A stretch of DNA of 35,477 nt from JABMRP01 sp964444795 (GCA_964444795.1 CAYUIQ010000069.1:1-35477), one strand, 5' to 3'. Numbered from the stretch's first letter, positions 26,639 to 34,997 are shown. The notes: a model not told the origin generated them from the letters alone. Numbers and translations: made by a program.

Positions 26639-27904
26639 CTAGATTTCACCATACTCTCGCACCGCGTTGTACAGCGCCAGCAGATTCTCTCGGGGTGTGT
26701 TGGCCTGGACGTTGTGGACGGTGTTGAAAACGAATCCACCGCCGCGGCCGAAGATCTCGATCCGCCGGCGCACTTGGGCGGCCACTTCCTCGGGCGTGCC
26801 GAAGGGGAGCGTCTGTTGCGTGTCGACGCCGCCGCCCCAGAAGGTGATTCGGTCGCCAAACTTCTCCTTGAGCCCCAGGGCGCCCATGCCGACTGCCGAA
26901 CATTGCACCGGATTGAGAATATCGAAACCCGCTTCGATCATGTCCGGCAGCAAGGCCACGACCGATCCGCACGAATGGATAAACGTTTTCCAACGCGTGT
27001 TTTGGTGGATCCAGTCATTCACGCGCCGCTGAAACGGTTGGTACAGCCGCACGTAGGCCTTGGGGCTTATGAAGGGCCCGGCTTGCGTGCCGAAGTCGGT
27101 GCCCGTGACGAACACGGCCGTCACCCGATCGCCGACCGCTTCGTGAATTTTCGCCAGATTGGCCAGGGCGATGTCGCACTGGCGGCTGAACACCTCATGG
27201 ACGTAATCGAATCGGGCGGCCGTGCTGACGTACCATTCCTCGACGTCGCGGATTCCCTTGGGATGCTTTAGAAACGGAGCCGGCACCAGGGCGATGTCGC
27301 CGAAGGCCATGCCGCCGAAATTGGCCAGAATCGCCTTGTCCGTTTCGGTGAACAGCCGATCGGCTTCGCGGGCGAAGTGCTGCAATTCGTCGTCGCTGAC
27401 CGGGCCATACTCTTCGAGGTTATCCTCGACGTTGAGATTCTCCTCGTCGATCGGTTCCTGGCGAGTGATCGAATCGAAGTAATAGCCGCCCTTGGGCATT
27501 CGGCCGCTGGGTGGCACCGACCGATCACCCTCGGGATACATGAGGATATCGCCGCCTGGCTCCGGCTCGGTGTTGAACCCCTCGGGCACGAGCACGGGCG
27601 TGCCGTCGAAGGTGGTCCACGGTTTCCAGTCCTTGTTCTCGTAGCCGAACATGGTCTTCGTGCCGCCGAGCCCCACGACGTCGATACCCAGTGCGTCGAT
27701 CAGGTCGGGCCCGATTTCGCCGAGCATCTGATACGGCTCGACCACCTTGACCGGCGTACCCGGCGCGTCGAGCCCGAGTCCTTGCCGCAACAGGGCGACG
27801 CTGCTGACTTGCATACCGGTCACCGGGCTGGCGCCCAGATCGAGCGGAACGCGATCGGGCTGCTGATGGTTTAGGGCCATTTCGACGCGACGACGAGAGT
27901 TCAT
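26639..27904 (-). CDS. UroD/MtaA-like (corrinoid) methyltransferase family protein
   Basis: 421-residue cytoplasmic protein of the uroporphyrinogen decarboxylase superfamily, in the branch of methylcobamide-dependent methyltransferases rather than haem biosynthesis. It starts with the usual helix RRRVEMALNHQQPDRVPLDLG. The zinc-site motif H-x-C is seen as H310-S-C312-G, with C335 in NPVQC as a possible third ligand; true UroD lacks this. The end GGGFVFNTVHNVQANTPREN is typical of the branch. The substrate is unknown, and neither a corrinoid protein nor an activating enzyme gene is in the window. The ATG overlaps the stop codon of the upstream SecD-like gene (ATGA), so translation is coupled. 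Many planctomycete genomes carry several such genes next to sugar or oxidoreductase genes. Confidence 0.85.
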   Translation of the reverse strand: MNSRRRVEMALNHQQPDRVPLDLGASPVTGMQVSSVALLRQGLGLDAPGTPVKVVEPYQMLGEIGPDLIDALGIDVVGLGGTKTMFGYENKDWKPWTTFDGTPVLVPEGFNTEPEPGGDILMYPEGDRSVPPSGRMPKGGYYFDSITRQEPIDEENLNVEDNLEEYGPVSDDELQHFAREADRLFTETDKAILANFGGMAFGDIALVPAPFLKHPKGIRDVEEWYVSTAARFDYVHEVFSRQCDIALANLAKIHEAVGDRVTAVFVTGTDFGTQAGPFISPKAYVRLYQPFQRRVNDWIHQNTRWKTFIHSCGSVVALLPDMIEAGFDILNPVQCSAVGMGALGLKEKFGDRITFWGGGVDTQQTLPFGTPEEVAAQVRRRIEIFGRGGGFVFNTVHNVQANTPRENLLALYNAVREYGEI

Positions 27905-28827
27905 GGATTTTCTCTTGGGGGATGTTTGGGGGCCGGCTTGACGGTCTTCGACACCAGCCGCAGTCGCATCGGGAGCGTGCCGCCGTTGAGTATGGCGGCC
28001 AGATCGTCGACCTCTTGCTTGGTGAAACCGCCGGTGATTTGGCCGCGAGTCGAAATGGTGCCCATAATGGTCGGAGCCGAGTAGAGTTGCCCGTTGATGA
28101 TGATGCCCAGCTTGCGCCTGTGGCCGGTTGCCCTGTCGGGCAGATTGGAACTGGTCAAGCCGGCGAACCGGCGTCCGCCGTCCGCGGTAAGCTCGAAGAA
28201 GACGCTCGGGCGCGCGCCTTGGTCCAAATCGGCACGAACTCGGCGAAGATAATGGCCGCCTACGTTGAACCGATCGGCGACGACGAGAATTTCGAGTGTC
28301 TCGGCGTTCTCCTTAACGCCTGCCGCGTCATCGCGATCGGCCCGTTTGATCCGTCGCGTGACGATCTCCCGATCTCCCTCGAAGGTCTTCTCCCGACCCG
28401 GTTGCACGGATATCCACCAGGCAATCCGCTTGTCGTCGTCGCTCACCTCCCGGGCGTCGCTCTTGGTGGCCTGCCGGATGACGTGGCTGTGGTCGCGCGG
28501 GTTGGCGAGGATGCGGAACTCCAGGGTGCCGGTGACGGTCAGCGTGTGCTGGATTCGCTGGATCAACTCGGGCCGGTCGCTGGGAACGGTGATCTCGATG
28601 TGCTTCCCTCCGACCACGTCGATCGGGATACGGCCAAACAGCCGGTTGAGCACGCCGGGATTGATGCGCCGTTCGAGCACGGCAACGAGCTTCTCCATAT
28701 CACTCTCGCCGGCGGCATTTCCCTCTTCTTGCACGACCTCGTATCGCAATACGGTCACCGTCGGCTCGTCCGGTGCTTGTGCCAGCATGGCCGACAGCAG
28801 GATTAGGGCTTGTGCGGATGAGAGCAT
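27901..28827 (-). CDS. stand-alone SecD-like periplasmic domain protein
   Basis: 308-residue exported protein similar to the first periplasmic region of SecD but without the membrane part. An N-terminal hydrophobic segment (LSSAQALILLSAMLA) is the signal. Residues about 20-120 match the SecD P1 region (MEKLVAVLERRINPGVLNRL, then IEITVPSD and TGTLEFRILANP). Residues about 225-295 match the SecD stretch GIIINGQLYSAPTIMG, TISTRGQITGGFT and DLAAILNGGTLPMRL, which in SecD directly precedes the transmembrane bundle; here the protein ends after about 15 more residues. SecDF drives late protein export with proton flow, which this truncated form cannot do alone. Start at 28827 has GGAGCACC upstream. 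The stop overlaps the methyltransferase start. Family resemblance is clear, function is not. Confidence 0.8.
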   Translation of the reverse strand: MLSSAQALILLSAMLAQAPDEPTVTVLRYEVVQEEGNAAGESDMEKLVAVLERRINPGVLNRLFGRIPIDVVGGKHIEITVPSDRPELIQRIQHTLTVTGTLEFRILANPRDHSHVIRQATKSDAREVSDDDKRIAWWISVQPGREKTFEGDREIVTRRIKRADRDDAAGVKENAETLEILVVADRFNVGGHYLRRVRADLDQGARPSVFFELTADGGRRFAGLTSSNLPDRATGHRRKLGIIINGQLYSAPTIMGTISTRGQITGGFTKQEVDDLAAILNGGTLPMRLRLVSKTVKPAPKHPPRENP

Positions 28828-28874
28828 GGCGGGGTGCTCCGTTGGGGACAGGGCTTCTCGTGCGGTTCTTCGCG

Positions 28875-28973
28875 GGTGCCTGGGGCCGGACTGCGAGGAA
28901 CGAGCAGGAAGCCCCCAGATCTCCAGCATCTGGGGGCTCGTTGCTCGTTCCTCGCAACTCGACCCCAGGCACC
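28875..28973. repeat. 46-base inverted repeat (long hairpin)
   Basis: The arms 28875-28920 and 28928-28973 are near-perfect inverted copies separated by seven bases; mismatches are confined to a few positions. The inner CCCCCAGAT / ATCTGGGGG pairs and the outer GGTGCC / GGCACC pairs are perfect. It lies between the end of the leftward oxidoreductase (29012) and the start of the SecD-like gene (28827), where it could act as a terminator or a processing site. A degenerate copy of one arm is at 11-44. Confidence 0.8.
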
Positions 28974-29011
28974 GGCTCCAGCGAGACGGCTACTATACGA
29001 AACTCCACCGC

Positions 29012-30493
29012 TCAAACGTTCTTGGTTACCTCGAACGGCTTGCGATACTTCCGCGTAATCAGGGCGTTGGCCGCCGAGTTGCCCACGAATTGCTCGCTCT
29101 TCGGATCGAACTTGAGCGTCGGGCCAAGTTGATAGGTGCTCTTTTCGACGTCCAGGCCGATGGCGTTTTTCAAGGCTTCCTTGATATCCGACCAACTGCG
29201 AGCCACCTCCGAATGCTTGCCGAGGATCTCCGGCTGAGTGGAGCCGGGGACTTGCTTACCCAACCGGTACGACGTATTGGCCAGATGGCAAAGGGCGGCC
29301 GAGTAATGGGCCGTCTCGATGTCGGCTTGCAGCTTCGTATGGTCGCGATGGCGCACGCAGGCGATGAAGTTCTCGAAGATGTTACCCGGCTCGACGTGGT
29401 AATCGACGTCGGGAAGCGACTCGCTGCGGCCGTTGCCGTCCTGGGGATAGAACTTACCGCCTTTGATGGCACCCGCTTCGAGATAGAATTCGTTGTCGAC
29501 TTTGCGCGGAGGCGACTTGCCGCCGACGACCGACTTGCCACACAATCCGGCCACCTCGAACACCAGCAGCGTCTCGCCGAAATCGAGCACCGAAAGCTGC
29601 ATGTTGGGCGTCTCGGCCTGATCGGTAAACGGCGGATGGCCCTCGGAACTATTCACCCAGCGGCCGCCCATGCTGAAGGCGCTGGTGGGCAACGTTCCGT
29701 CGGGGATTCCCCACCGGGCGATATCCATCTGATGCACGCCCTGGTTGCCGATCTCGCCGTTGCCCGTGTCCCAGAACCAGTGCCAGTTGTAATGCACCTT
29801 ATTTTCGTGATAGGGCTGCATCGGCGCGGGACCGAGCCAGAGGTTGAAATCGAGTTCCTTGGGCGGTTCCTTGGTATCCTTGAAACCGATACTCCAACGG
29901 GGCTTCGAGGCGTAGGCCTTGGAGACCAGCAGCTTGCCGTACTTACCGCTGGCGATGACCGCCGCCGCCTTGGCCCAACCGCCGCTGGAGCGGCTTTGCG
30001 TGCCGTGTTGCACGATGCACTTGTTCTTTCGCGCGGCCTTCACGCACTGGCGCCCCTCGAAGACGTTGTGGCTGCACGGCTTCTCGACGTAGACGTCCTT
30101 GCCCGCCTGACAGGCCCAAAACGTGATCAGCGCGTGCCAGTGATTGCAGGTGGCCACGCTCACCGCGTCGAGATCCTTGTCCGCCAGCGCTTCGCGAATG
30201 TCCTGCACGCACTTGGGCGTGTTGCCGCCGCGGCTCTTCACCTGGCCGGTTTTGCCGGGGAAGAGCCGGCTGTCGGGATCGATCAGGTAGGTGACGTCGA
30301 CGCCATCCATGCGGGCAAAGGCGTCAATGTGCGAACCACCCCGGCCGTGGATGCCGGCCACGCCGAGCCGAATCTTGTCGTTGGCGCCCAGGACGTTGCC
30401 GGAGGCCTTTGTTCCGGCCACGGTAAACAATGCCCCGGCACCGGCGGCGGCCACGGAACGCTGCAAAAAGGTCCGACGAGTTTGGCGGGACAT
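29012..30493 (-). CDS. Tat-exported Gfo/Idh/MocA family oxidoreductase (second)
   Basis: 493-residue periplasmic oxidoreductase. Twin-arginine signal with R6-R7-T-F-L and a hydrophobic segment to about residue 30. The dinucleotide loop is GIHGRG near 47-52, and the family motif EKP is at 137-139. NHWHALITFWACQAGKDVYVEKP is typical. The C-terminal half contains GEIGNQGVHQMDIARWGIP and NWHWFWDTGN, which mark the large planctomycete subgroup with a longer substrate domain than the copy at 219-1448; the two share the fold but differ in length and detail. The substrate is unknown, probably a sugar or inositol-like compound. Start 30493 has AAAGGAGA upstream. A promoter (TGGACA, 17 bases, TGTAAT) lies at 30612-30640. 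Confidence 0.92.
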   Translation of the reverse strand: MSRQTRRTFLQRSVAAAGAGALFTVAGTKASGNVLGANDKIRLGVAGIHGRGGSHIDAFARMDGVDVTYLIDPDSRLFPGKTGQVKSRGGNTPKCVQDIREALADKDLDAVSVATCNHWHALITFWACQAGKDVYVEKPCSHNVFEGRQCVKAARKNKCIVQHGTQSRSSGGWAKAAAVIASGKYGKLLVSKAYASKPRWSIGFKDTKEPPKELDFNLWLGPAPMQPYHENKVHYNWHWFWDTGNGEIGNQGVHQMDIARWGIPDGTLPTSAFSMGGRWVNSSEGHPPFTDQAETPNMQLSVLDFGETLLVFEVAGLCGKSVVGGKSPPRKVDNEFYLEAGAIKGGKFYPQDGNGRSESLPDVDYHVEPGNIFENFIACVRHRDHTKLQADIETAHYSAALCHLANTSYRLGKQVPGSTQPEILGKHSEVARSWSDIKEALKNAIGLDVEKSTYQLGPTLKFDPKSEQFVGNSAANALITRKYRKPFEVTKNV

Positions 30494-30611
30494 AGGCTTC
30501 TCCTTTGCGCTGGGACGATGAGGGGATGTCTGTTTCGTGTCACCTTGCACCGGACGTGGCGACGCCCATCCAAGGCGGCCAACCCGGCCGGTCCATGCGG
30601 CGGGTGTCCAC

Positions 30612-30640
30612 ATTACAGCAGAATCGCCGGGCGATGTCCA
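30612..30640 (-). promoter_or_regulatory. promoter of the second oxidoreductase, with conserved TGTAAT element
   Basis: On the minus strand TGGACA (30640-30635) and TGTAAT (30617-30612), each matching the consensus in five of six positions, are separated by 17 bases. The leader would be about 110 bases. The 38 bases 30591-30628 match 31153-31190, upstream of the Cdd1 gene, in 31 positions and in the same orientation. Confidence 0.45.
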
Positions 30641-30674
30641 GCAAGACCCCTTCTGTCGGGCGAGAGATGGACCG

Positions 30675-31001
30675 TTACCCTTGCCGCAATGCCAACTGCC
30701 GCTTCCGCTGGGGCGTGAACCTCCACCAGGGCTTGGCCGGCTGACCGTCCATGAACCACACCACGGCCAGAAACACGTCCAACACGCACGGATCGACGCG
30801 GCGGCCGGTCAACTGGTTCAGCTCCTCGTACATCACGTACGGATCGCGGTCGCAAAGATCGCCCAGCTGCGCGATGCCCAGCAACCGGAGCTTCGCGGCC
30901 AGCGCCGGACCGACGTTGGGAAGTTGCTCCAGATCGGTCAGTTCGCGCCGCTTCGGGGCAGGCTTGGATGGGGGGCCAGGCTTGGCTGGAGTGTTGGTCA
31001 T
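30675..31001 (-). CDS. Cdd1-type helix-hairpin-helix protein
   Basis: 108-residue cytoplasmic protein of the Cdd1 (pathogenicity locus) family, built around a helix-hairpin-helix fold. Seen: LTDLEQLPNVGPALAAKLRLLGI at about 21-43 (the hairpin-helix, with PNVGP), then DLCDRDPYVMYEELNQLTGRRVDPCVLDVFLAVVWF and a tryptophan pair near residue 92. Such proteins are thought to bind nucleic acid or act as adaptors; no enzymatic role is known. The first 18 residues are Pro/Lys rich and look like a disordered tail. Start at 31001 has AAAGGAC upstream. It is not closely linked to neighbours: 181 bases to the oxidoreductase and a long gap upstream. Confidence 0.85.
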   Translation of the reverse strand: MTNTPAKPGPPSKPAPKRRELTDLEQLPNVGPALAAKLRLLGIAQLGDLCDRDPYVMYEELNQLTGRRVDPCVLDVFLAVVWFMDGQPAKPWWRFTPQRKRQLALRQG

Positions 31002-31423
31002 CGGGTTTGTCCTTTGGAAGAAACGCGACGCGTTTTGTGGTTGCGGCGAGGCGACCGAAGTGGGTCAGTGTTTCCCGCCATCAGATGTAGTCCTCGCGTA
31101 GCCTCGACATCCTGGTCAGTGGAAACGATTGCCCGACGCTCGGGCACTTCCAGTCCGTGTGGTGGGTGTCCATATTACACCACAATCTCCCCGAAACACC
31201 TAGGGCACACCCCTCTGTGTATGTAGTTTATCATGGCGAGTTGCCCTGGATTCTCTTTCCGTCGGCCCGAAGCGGATTCGCGGGGTAGACTTCCAGTAGC
31301 AGGATGCGTCGGACGCCTCTGGGGTCGCCCTATTCTTGGGTGGCCCTTTTCCCGAGCAACTGGTGTCTTTCGGTCTGGCATTCCACGCTTCACGTTTCCC
31401 TTCGACTCCCTCGGTATCGGCCC
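31002..31423. other. 422-base divergent intergenic region
   Basis: This separates the leftward Cdd1 gene from the rightward FliL-like gene. It holds the second copy of the upstream element (31153-31190, with TGTAAT on the minus strand at 31179-31174). No gene was found; the open frame continuing upstream from 31424 to 31304 has no support. Confidence 0.5.
31153..31190 (-). promoter_or_regulatory. upstream element of the Cdd1 gene
   Basis: 31 of 38 bases match 30591-30628 without gaps. The shared core on the minus strand is TGTAAT-R-TGGACACCC. The TGTAAT could be a -10 box, but the -35 is poor here, so the similarity may mean a repeat or a regulator site and not only a promoter. It lies about 150-190 bases from the ATG at 31001. 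Confidence 0.35.
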
Positions 31424-32119
31424 ATGGATAGACGTCGCGCACTTTCCCGGCAACCCAGCACTCAGCGCCCGCAGGCGGTGGCCGTCGCCGGCGCGCGCCG
31501 AGCGACCCACGAATACCGTGACGCGGCCCTGCTGCTGGTCCTCCTGCTGGTGCTCCTGGGCATGGTGGTGACCGAGATGCGCACCGAGCGAACCCAGCGT
31601 TCCGAGTGGCTGCAATGGATGCCCACCATGGGCAAGTTCGGCGCCGACGGAGAGGGTACTACCGATGAGGTCTCCGTTCCGAAAGAGCTGAAAGATCTGA
31701 AATACTCCAAGGGTGGCCGGGCAGTCCTGGGAGATTACGACGTCAAAGTCTTCGATCCAATCGCCAACTCAACACAAATGGCTTCGTTTCACCTCACCGG
31801 CACGATGGTTGACGATGACGCGGAGGAATTCTGGTCGTTCATGAAGCGGAATCGCCAATCCTTTCGCGAGCAGGTCAACATCACCGTTCGCAACAGCGAA
31901 GCGGAGGAGTTGATCGATCCACAATTGCGAATCCTCCGCAAACGGCTGGTCGCCCGGGTCAACCGTTCGGCGGGAAAACCGTTTCTCAAATCGGTCGACC
32001 TCGAGGGGTTCGCCATGTCGCGATCGGTCGACGCCTACAAGTTCGAGGGCCAAAAGCAGGAAATCCCCAGCGAGCGTTACGTGCCCGGCTGGGTCGACGA
32101 GTTCGATCCGTCGAACTGA
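31424..32119 (+). CDS. single-pass membrane protein, possibly FliL-like
   Basis: 231-residue protein with a basic cytoplasmic N-terminus (about 1-30), one transmembrane segment (AALLLVLLLVLLGMVVT, about 34-50) and a periplasmic part. The C-terminal half (FREQVNITVRNSEAEELIDPQLRILRKRLVARVNRSAG) resembles the FliL fold, in which a short helix after E-L-D/I-D-P is followed by R-x-x-L-x-x-R-V-N. FliL-like proteins stabilise the flagellar stator or act as general membrane adaptors; no flagellar gene is nearby, so the assignment is tentative. Start 31424 lacks a good ribosome-binding site; it is chosen as the nearest ATG before the membrane segment. It is convergent with the EamA transporter, ten bases apart. 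Confidence 0.6.
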   Translation: MDRRRALSRQPSTQRPQAVAVAGARRATHEYRDAALLLVLLLVLLGMVVTEMRTERTQRSEWLQWMPTMGKFGADGEGTTDEVSVPKELKDLKYSKGGRAVLGDYDVKVFDPIANSTQMASFHLTGTMVDDDAEEFWSFMKRNRQSFREQVNITVRNSEAEELIDPQLRILRKRLVARVNRSAGKPFLKSVDLEGFAMSRSVDAYKFEGQKQEIPSERYVPGWVDEFDPSN

Positions 32120-32129
32120 ACTTGTACGA

Positions 32130-32990
32130 TCACGCTTCGCCAACGTTCCTGGCTGTCTCAAAGGCGATACAGGCAAGGATCACCAGCCCACCAGCCGCCG
32201 TGCGTAGCGTTACGGCTTCGTCGTGGATCAGATATGCGAGAACGGCCACGTAGAACGGCTGGAGCGCCGCCAGAACGCCCGCCGTCTTGGCCGTGAGATG
32301 CTTCATGCTCGCCGAGAAGAGTGACTGCGGCAGCGCCGTGAACACGACCCCGAGAAGCAGCAGAAGGCCCACCGTTTGGGGAGGGTATTGCGCGCCTGTT
32401 GACAGGAAGAGCACGGGCATCAGAAGCACGCCGGTCACCAGGACCTGCCAGAACATCAGTGCCGAACCGGAGTACTCGCGGACAAGCTTTCGCGTCATCA
32501 GATTGCGGGCCATGAAGAACAGGCCGGAAAAGACGCCCAGGGCGATCCCCTGGGTGGTCGTATTGGCCAGACTGATCTCGGGGATCATGATCAGCACGCC
32601 GAGGAATACGCCCAGGGCAAGCGCGAGGTCGGTCTTCCTCAGCCTTTCGCCAAAGACGAAAGGTTCCACCAGAGCCGTGAAGACGGGATACGTGTGGAAT
32701 GCCAGGATTGCCACCGCCGCGGTGGAGATCCGCATCGCTTGAAACAACGTCAGCCAGTGAATGCAGAGCACCAGCCCCAGCGCGGCCATGACGAGACGGT
32801 GGCCGCGCTTCACCCGAACCCGCGCCTTGACGGCCAACAACAGCGGCAGCAGCACGGCCGCGGCGATGAGAGAACGGAGGCAGATGATATGCTCCACGGG
32901 CAGCGCGACCCCCTTGGCAAACATCGCCGTACCGCCCCAGAGCAGAACGGCGATGTTCAACTGCACCAGGCTGCCTCGTCGTGATTTCAT
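32130..32990 (-). CDS. EamA/DMT-superfamily transporter
   Basis: 286-residue inner-membrane protein with about ten transmembrane helices arranged as two EamA repeats (about 8-140 and 150-280). The first helix carries the usual LLWGGTAMFAKG, with the helix-3/4 region AILAFHTYPVFTALVEPFVFGERL typical of the family; the second repeat has the matching LQPFYVAVLAYLIHDEAV. These carriers export or import small metabolites such as amino acids, nucleotides or sugars; the substrate cannot be told. GAGGA precedes the ATG at 32990. It starts 13 bases after the stop of a small membrane protein (33004-33294), so the two are co-transcribed leftward. Confidence 0.9.
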   Translation of the reverse strand: MKSRRGSLVQLNIAVLLWGGTAMFAKGVALPVEHIICLRSLIAAAVLLPLLLAVKARVRVKRGHRLVMAALGLVLCIHWLTLFQAMRISTAAVAILAFHTYPVFTALVEPFVFGERLRKTDLALALGVFLGVLIMIPEISLANTTTQGIALGVFSGLFFMARNLMTRKLVREYSGSALMFWQVLVTGVLLMPVLFLSTGAQYPPQTVGLLLLLGVVFTALPQSLFSASMKHLTAKTAGVLAALQPFYVAVLAYLIHDEAVTLRTAAGGLVILACIAFETARNVGEA

Positions 32991-33003
32991 TCAGCGTTCC
33001 TCT

Positions 33004-33294
33004 TCATCTCTTCCGTTCCTCCCACGGCCAACGACCGCAACCAAAGTAGCATGGGCCCCCGGCCCGTGTTCCCGCCACCCACGGGCCGGGGGCGACGCCG
33101 GACAAGAGCAACATCAACACACCAGCAAGGCAGAGAATCGTCACGCTGATCAGGACTGCCCAGCCCTTCGGGAACCAGCGGAACTGCTCCGACAGCAGCA
33201 GAAAAACCTCGACGGCTGCCAATCCGATCAAGAGCCGCCCCGGCGTGAGGTGATACCAGCGGCGCTTGGGTTTGGCTCGGGTGGAATCGGTCAT
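33004..33294 (-). CDS. small two-helix membrane protein
   Basis: 96-residue protein with a basic start (MTDSTRAKPKRRWYHLTPGR) and two transmembrane helices (about 20-36 and 45-65), then a Gly/Trp/Pro-rich end. The opening TxAKPKRRWYHxTPGRLL belongs to a planctomycete paralogue group that in other copies continues with further membrane segments; this one is shortened, ending in WPWEERKR. Function is unknown. It lies 13 bases upstream of the transporter gene, and AGGGCAG precedes the ATG. Confidence 0.6.
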   Translation of the reverse strand: MTDSTRAKPKRRWYHLTPGRLLIGLAAVEVFLLLSEQFRWFPKGWAVLISVTILCLAGVLMLLLSGVAPGPWVAGTRAGGPCYFGCGRWPWEERKR

Positions 33295-33336
33295 GGTCTG
33301 CCCTGGCGCTGATGAAAGGCGAGAGGCCTGCCCGCA

Positions 33337-33402
33337 TTGTACGATGGGCTTCCCAGCCCGTCGACGCCTTCACAGCGACGGGCTGGGAAGCCCATCGTAC
33401 AA
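33337..33402. repeat. perfect 27-base inverted repeat
   Basis: Arms at 33337-33363 and 33376-33402 are exact inverted copies (TTGTACGATGGGC at the outer end), with a 12-base loop. It starts five bases after the stop codon of the leftward sulfatase and 43 bases before the next leftward gene, so it can serve as its terminator. The arms contain TGGGCTTCCCAGCCC, a motif that in my memory recurs in planctomycete intergenic regions. Confidence 0.85.
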
Positions 33403-33407
33403 GAAGT

Positions 33408-34997
33408 CTACCGCTTTCCCGGACGGGGGTAAACGCGGGCGCGCTGGGCCCAGGCTTCCCACTCGCCGGCCAACGCTTCAGCTCGATCAGGATGGGTCGC
33501 GGCGAGGTTGTTCGTCTCGGTGCGATCCGCGGCCAGATTGTATAGCTCCCACGGCTTTCCCGAAAGCGCGACCAGTTTCCAATCGCCGGAGCGAACGGCC
33601 CGGTTGCCTTCGTGTTCCCAGAAGAGCGGGCGGGGTTCGATCGACTTGCCATCGAGTACGGGAAGCAGACTCGTGCCTTCGGCGGGTGTGATCCGGTTGC
33701 CGCGGAACTGCTCCGGATACTTCGCCCCCGCGACGTCGGCGCACGTGGCCATGATGTCGACGATATGGACTGGCTGGCGGCGGAAGGTGCCCGGCGATTT
33801 GATCTTCGCCGGCCAGTGCATGATCAGCGGCGCGGCGATGCCGCCTTCGTGGTTGTATCGCTTGTACATGCGAAACGGCGTGTTGCTCACGTTGGCCCAA
33901 CCTTGGCCGTAGCTGGAGGTCCAACCGCCGGCCCGTTGCCACTGGTCGTAGTTGGCCGCCCGGGCCGTTTCATGGCGCAGCCCGAAGGTGCCGATCTCCG
34001 ACGAACCGCCGTTGTCCGAAAGGAAGAAGATCAGCGTGTTGTCCAACTGCCCGCGGTCTTCGAGAAACTGGACCAGCCGGCCGATGTTTTGGTCGAGCCG
34101 GTCGACGATCGCCGCGTAAACGGCCATGCGGAAATCCATTTCGTCTCGCTGCTCGTCGGTCAGCGACTCCCACGCGGGCGAGTCCTGCGGCGAAAGATCC
34201 CAAGAGTCTTCCAGCAGCCCCGACTTGCGCATCCGCTGGTATCGCTCATTGCGCATCACGTCCCAACCGCGCCGATACCGGCCCCGATACTTGGCGATGT
34301 CTTCTTTGTGCGCATGTAGCGGGAAATGGGGCGCGTTGTACGCCACGTACATGAAGAAAGGCGCTTCGCCTTCGAGGGCCTCGCCCATGAACTCCATCGC
34401 GTAATCGGTAAAAACGTCGGTCGTGTACCAGACCCGCTGGGGGTGCAGGTGATTGACCGGACGCTCCGTCGGCGGCATAAGCATCTGATCGTCGAGATAG
34501 ATCTCGGTTCGCTTGATGACCGTGAAATAGCTGTCGATGTATCCGCGCGTGCCGTAGAACCGATCGAACCCCCGGGCGGTGGGCGAGCACTCGTCGAGCC
34601 AGCCGAGATGCCACTTGCCGGTCATCATCGTCCGATAGCCGGCCGACTTGAGCACCTCGGCGATGGTCACGCAACGGTCGTTGAGATGCCCGATGTACCC
34701 GGGCGCGCCCGCGGGGCGCGTCATGTGCCCCACGCCCGCCTGATGCGAGTAGAGCCCGCTCATCAGCGACGCGCGTGAAGGGCAACACCGCGACGTATTG
34801 TAGAACTGTGTAAACCGCACCCCGCCTTTGGCCAGCCCGTCGAGGCGGGGCGTCTCGATCTCGCTGCCGTAGCAGCCGATGTCGGAGTAGCCCATGTCGT
34901 CGGCCATGATGACGATGACATTCGGTCTTTCAGCCGCGCCGGCGGCAGTGACGAACGTGGCCATGGCCAGGAACAACAGAGTTGCCAGACTTCGCAT
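33408..34997 (-). CDS. secreted arylsulfatase (type I)
   Basis: 529-residue sulfatase. Signal peptide 1 to about 22 (ends TAAGAAE). D33-D34 bind the metal; C71-C-P-S-R75 is the formylglycine motif (C71, P73, R75), following the N-T-S-R stretch found in the arylsulfatase A subgroup. TGKWHLGW near residue 133 and FFLSDNGGSSEIG near 345 complete the active site. It differs from the copy at 17795-19300 in the longer insert and the ending, so the two probably act on different sulfate esters. Start 34997 is fixed by GAGGA and the signal peptide; the open frame runs to 35138. A promoter with TAGAAT lies at 35044. It stands alone, with the perfect inverted repeat directly after its stop. Confidence 0.93.
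   Translation of the reverse strand: MRSLATLLFLAMATFVTAAGAAERPNVIVIMADDMGYSDIGCYGSEIETPRLDGLAKGGVRFTQFYNTSRCCPSRASLMSGLYSHQAGVGHMTRPAGAPGYIGHLNDRCVTIAEVLKSAGYRTMMTGKWHLGWLDECSPTARGFDRFYGTRGYIDSYFTVIKRTEIYLDDQMLMPPTERPVNHLHPQRVWYTTDVFTDYAMEFMGEALEGEAPFFMYVAYNAPHFPLHAHKEDIAKYRGRYRRGWDVMRNERYQRMRKSGLLEDSWDLSPQDSPAWESLTDEQRDEMDFRMAVYAAIVDRLDQNIGRLVQFLEDRGQLDNTLIFFLSDNGGSSEIGTFGLRHETARAANYDQWQRAGGWTSSYGQGWANVSNTPFRMYKRYNHEGGIAAPLIMHWPAKIKSPGTFRRQPVHIVDIMATCADVAGAKYPEQFRGNRITPAEGTSLLPVLDGKSIEPRPLFWEHEGNRAVRSGDWKLVALSGKPWELYNLAADRTETNNLAATHPDRAEALAGEWEAWAQRARVYPRPGKR

Noticed and set aside
28265..30718. 817-codon open frame on the plus strand
   Set aside because: It covers the antisense of the SecD-like gene and the second oxidoreductase and crosses the 46-base inverted repeat; both genes opposite have recognisable family motifs.
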